The translations under genes and the position numbers were made by a program. This document shows positions 14,094-16,522 of a stretch of 16,522 nucleotides of DNA, one piece after another. Every line of letters begins with the position of its first letter. Position 1 is the first letter of the stretch. The DNA is from JALQUL01 sp964556425 (lineage in GTDB: Bacteria > Pseudomonadota > Gammaproteobacteria > Burkholderiales > Burkholderiaceae_C). The notes under the pieces were generated by a model, which ran no database searches, was not told where the DNA came from, and worked only from the letters and a program-made list of their open reading frames with translations. The DNA lies in contig CAZKWC010000067.1 of NCBI GenBank assembly GCA_964556425.1, positions 1-16,522 of the forward strand, read 5' to 3'.

Positions 14094-15758
14094 ATGACCG
14101 TTTCGCTTTTTGACAAACACCAAGCCACACTCAATAGTGCAGTAGAAGCCATTCATACCCGTGGCTTTTGGACCCCTTATCCAGAAATGCCAAGCCCAAA
14201 GGTCTATGGCGAAACCGCCAATGATGATGGTAAAGCCGCTGTAATGGCTTATGTTGGTAAAACTTTCGAACTGAACCAACCTGGTGTGACAGGTTTAGCC
14301 AACACAGAAAAATCTCCTTATGGTGTAGAACTTAATATTTCTTACCCTGTTAGCTCTAGTGAAGCCTTGCTTGAAGCAGCTGTGAAAGCGCAAACACCTT
14401 GGCAAAAAATAGGTGCTAAGGGCCGTGTTGGTGTATGTTTAGAAATTTTAGATCGTCTTAATAAACGTAGTTTTGAAATTGCGCATGCGGTCATGCTCAC
14501 TACAGGTCAAGCATGGATGATGTCATTTCAAGCCGGCGGCCCACACGCGCAAGACCGTGGCTTAGAGGCGGTTGCTTATGCATGGCAAGCCATGAAAGAC
14601 GTGCCTGAAACGGCCATCTGGGAAAAACCACAAGGTAAAAATCCACCGCTCAGAATGCAAAAACATTTTGAAATCGTAGGTCGTGGTGTTGGTGTGGTGA
14701 TTGGTTGTGCAACCTTCCCTACTTGGAATACTTACCCAGGTTTATTTGCTGCATTGGCCACTGGTAACCCAGTGATTATTAAGCCCCACAGCAATGCCAT
14801 TTTGCCAGCAGCATTAACTGTGCTAATAGCTCGCCAAGTGTTAACCGAGCAAGGTTTAGATCCTAATTTAGTAACTTTAGCTGTGTTTGATAAACGCTCT
14901 GAAACACAAGCCTTGGTGACTAATAAAGCTGTGAAGTCAATTGACTTTACCGGTGGCAATGTTTTTGGCGAATGGTTAATTGCCAATGCTAAACAAGCCC
15001 GTGTCTATGCCGAATTAGCAGGCGTGAACAACGTAGTAATTGAATCAACCGACAACTACAAAGGCATGCTTAAAAATATTGCCATGACATTGTCATTGTT
15101 CTCTGGCCAAATGTGTACCACACCACAAGCCTTGTTAGTGCCAGCCACTGGTATTGAAACCGAAGCAGGTCATAAATCGTTTGATGAAGTAGCCACTGAT
15201 GTAGCTGCTGCCATCGAAAAATTCTTAGCTGACCCTGCATTTGCAGTACAAATCCTAGGTGCCATTGGTTCTGCTGATTGTGTAAGCCGTATTGAAGATG
15301 CACCTAATCACGGTAAAGTTTTATTAGCTTCTAAAGCAATTACGCACCCTGATTTTGCCAACGCAGTGATTCGTACACCAGTGTTGTTGCAAGTCGATGC
15401 CGAACAACGTGCTGAGTACATGGAAGAGCGATTTGGCCCAATTAGCTTTATTGTGAAAGTGCCAAGCGCCGAGCAAGCAATTGCCTTATCAGAAGAAATT
15501 GTCAGCAACCATGGTGCTTTAACGGCTGGTATTTACACCACCAAACCAGAGTTGCAAGAACGTATGACAGAGGCTTGTTTACGCAGTGGCGTGGCTTTAT
15601 CGATGAACTTAACCAGTGGAATTTTTGCTAACCAATCAGCAGGTTTTTCTGATTACCATGGCACGGGTGCCAACCCAGCTGCCAACGCAAGCTACACCGA
15701 TTTAGCCTTTGTGGCAGGACGATTTGTAGTGTTGCAACGCCGTTACCATATCGAGTAA
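14094..15758 (+). CDS. paaN: PaaN, aldehyde dehydrogenase of phenylacetate degradation
   Basis: A 554-residue single-domain aldehyde dehydrogenase-like protein of the PaaN type. The catalytic Cys341 sits in G-Q-M-C-T-T, general base Glu307 in A-E-L-A-G, F-P-T-W-N-T-Y-P (208-215) replaces the usual P-W-N-F-P, and F-T-G-G (285-288) is the coenzyme loop. It lacks the C-terminal MaoC-type hydratase of two-domain PaaZ. The expected role is NAD(P)-dependent oxidation of the 3-oxo-5,6-dehydrosuberyl-CoA semialdehyde, with ring hydrolysis done by another enzyme; that role is inferred. GGAG (14085-14088) precedes the ATG by five bases. It is transcribed divergently from paaI under an operator shared with it in sequence. 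Confidence 0.9.
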   Translation: MTVSLFDKHQATLNSAVEAIHTRGFWTPYPEMPSPKVYGETANDDGKAAVMAYVGKTFELNQPGVTGLANTEKSPYGVELNISYPVSSSEALLEAAVKAQTPWQKIGAKGRVGVCLEILDRLNKRSFEIAHAVMLTTGQAWMMSFQAGGPHAQDRGLEAVAYAWQAMKDVPETAIWEKPQGKNPPLRMQKHFEIVGRGVGVVIGCATFPTWNTYPGLFAALATGNPVIIKPHSNAILPAALTVLIARQVLTEQGLDPNLVTLAVFDKRSETQALVTNKAVKSIDFTGGNVFGEWLIANAKQARVYAELAGVNNVVIESTDNYKGMLKNIAMTLSLFSGQMCTTPQALLVPATGIETEAGHKSFDEVATDVAAAIEKFLADPAFAVQILGAIGSADCVSRIEDAPNHGKVLLASKAITHPDFANAVIRTPVLLQVDAEQRAEYMEERFGPISFIVKVPSAEQAIALSEEIVSNHGALTAGIYTTKPELQERMTEACLRSGVALSMNLTSGIFANQSAGFSDYHGTGANPAANASYTDLAFVAGRFVVLQRRYHIE

Positions 15759-15769
15759 GGTGAGTAAAT

Positions 15770-15804
15770 AAAAACAGGGTGTGATGAATACACCCTGTTT
15801 TTTT
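15770..15804 (+). terminator. Rho-independent terminator between paaN and paaY
   Basis: A perfect 13-bp stem pairs A-rich 15770-15782 (ending ACAGGGTGT) with ACACCCTGT and following T bases (15790-15802), around a seven-base loop. The T-run extends to 15804. It lies 12 bases after the paaN stop and 30 before the paaY ATG. It should cut most transcription into paaY unless read through or paaY has its own start. Confidence 0.85.
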
Positions 15805-15834
15805 GGGTTCAAAGAAAATAAAGAGGAAGACAAA

Positions 15835-16440
15835 ATGCCTTGCTACGAAATTGATGGTTTAAAACCAGTGGTTCATCCTAGTGCTTATGTACACCCCGAT
15901 GCAGTATTAATTGGTGATGTGATTGTGGGTGCGAACTGCTATGTCGCACCACTAGCTAGTTTACGTGGCGATTTTGGACGTATTGTTTTAGAGGCAGGCT
16001 CTAATGTTCAAGACTGTTGTGTAATGCATGGTTTTCCTGGTACTGATACTGTTGTAGAAGAAGATGGTCATATTGGCCATGGAGCTATTTTGCATGGTTG
16101 TAGAGTGGGTAAAAACGCTTTAGTTGGCATGAATGCCGTGGTCATGGACAATGCAGTGGTAGGAGCTAATTCATTGGTAGCCGCTAGTGCGTTTGTGAAG
16201 GCCGGTATGGTCATTCCCGAGCGCAGTTTGGTAGCTGGTATGCCTGCCAAAATAATGCGTGAAGTCAGCGATCAAGAATTGGCTTGGAAAACGGCCGGCA
16301 CCAAAACTTATCAAGATTTAGCAATAAGAAGCCACGCCAGTTTAAAACCTTGTGTGCCTTTAACGGCAATGGAAGAAGGGCGAGAGCGACTAAAAGTATC
16401 CGATTTAAAATCATTAAATGATGTTAAAAAATCAGGCTAA
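15835..16440 (+). CDS. paaY: PaaY, hexapeptide-repeat thioesterase of phenylacetate metabolism
   Basis: A 201-residue left-handed beta-helix protein related to gamma-carbonic anhydrases. Hexapeptide repeats cover about residues 15-145. The probable metal ligands are His65 (V-M-H-G), His82 (H-I-G-H-G) and His87 (I-L-H-G). E. coli PaaY is about 196 residues and very similar from M-P-x-Y-x-I-D-G-L onward. PaaY is a thioesterase that hydrolyses dead-end cyclic CoA products formed when the ring-cleavage step lags. AGAGGAAG (15822-15829) sets the ATG at 15835. Upstream in-frame starts (GTG 15781, ATG 15784) fall inside the terminator hairpin and are rejected. Confidence 0.94.
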   Translation: MPCYEIDGLKPVVHPSAYVHPDAVLIGDVIVGANCYVAPLASLRGDFGRIVLEAGSNVQDCCVMHGFPGTDTVVEEDGHIGHGAILHGCRVGKNALVGMNAVVMDNAVVGANSLVAASAFVKAGMVIPERSLVAGMPAKIMREVSDQELAWKTAGTKTYQDLAIRSHASLKPCVPLTAMEEGRERLKVSDLKSLNDVKKSG

Positions 16441-16460
16441 AATAAAATTGAAGAAGTAAT

Positions 16461-16522
16461 TCAAGTCAATAAAGCAATATCTTGAACACTAGAGGCCATT
16501 ACACCAATGGTATCGCGGGTAT
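16461..16522 (-). pseudogene. Remnant of an amidase-signature protein (partial at window edge)
   Basis: Reading leftward from the window edge, the minus strand encodes T-R-D-T-I-G-V-M-A-S-S-V-Q-D-I-A-L-L-T before TGA at 16461-16463. This matches the amidase-signature segment R-D-T-x-G-x-M-A-x-x-V-x-D-x-A-L-L seen in indoleacetamide and mandelamide hydrolases. Past the stop the same frame gives I-T-S-S, again like the family, then another stop. Such amidases normally run some 200 residues further, but paaY begins its 3' end at 16440, so the gene is truncated. The rest lies outside the window. The assignment is by motif recall over 19 residues only. Confidence 0.4.

Noticed and set aside
14094..15758. 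Calling the dehydrogenase gene paaZ
   Set aside because: It lacks the C-terminal MaoC hydratase domain and has the long N-terminus typical of single-domain PaaN.
15781..15834. Longer N-terminus for paaY from GTG 15781 or ATG 15784
   Set aside because: These codons lie inside the terminator hairpin; the ATG at 15835 has a strong ribosome-binding site and matches the family start.
1..16522. CRISPR arrays, tRNA or rRNA genes, prophage or full insertion sequences
   Set aside because: No regularly spaced repeats, cloverleaf sequences, rRNA motifs or transposase/integrase genes were seen.

Overview
The window is a phenylacetate (PAA) catabolic locus from an AT-rich proteobacterium, most likely a betaproteobacterium of the Burkholderiales type. 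This assignment rests on three things: a TetR-type PaaR regulator instead of the GntR-type PaaX of enterics, operators with an ACCGACCGGTC core, and a LivM-LivG fusion transporter next to the paa genes. It is inference; no 16S or other marker gene is present. Codon third positions are strongly A/T-biased throughout.

Layout. Positions 1-591 hold no gene, but contain a MITE-like element (148-319) and several hairpins. Positions 592-1213 hold a small toxin-antitoxin-like pair. Its second member resembles the YafO mRNA interferase, lacks an ATG start, and appears frameshifted near its 3' end. A bidirectional terminator (1214-1237) separates it from a long convergent minus-strand gene series.

That series runs from 13845 down to 1256 in the order paaI-paaK-paaA-paaB-paaC-paaD-paaE-paaR-paaJ, followed by a LIV-type ABC transporter (binding protein, LivH-type permease, LivM-LivG fusion, LivF-type ATPase). 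A divergent plus-strand unit, paaN - terminator - paaY, starts at 14094. The 248-bp region between the two ATGs (13846-14093) carries two operators sharing an identical 20-bp sequence. Each overlaps a well-formed -35/-10 promoter, so PaaR probably represses both directions until phenylacetyl-CoA is present. A decayed amidase remnant lies at the right edge.

How the genes work together. The ABC transporter probably imports phenylacetate or a related aromatic acid. PaaK makes phenylacetyl-CoA. PaaABCE (with PaaD for maturation) epoxidises the ring. PaaJ performs the thiolytic steps. PaaI and PaaY are rescue thioesterases for dead-end CoA thioesters. PaaN is a single-domain aldehyde dehydrogenase candidate for oxidising the ring-cleavage semialdehyde. 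PaaF, PaaG, PaaH and a two-domain PaaZ are absent from the window, so the pathway must be completed from elsewhere in the genome.
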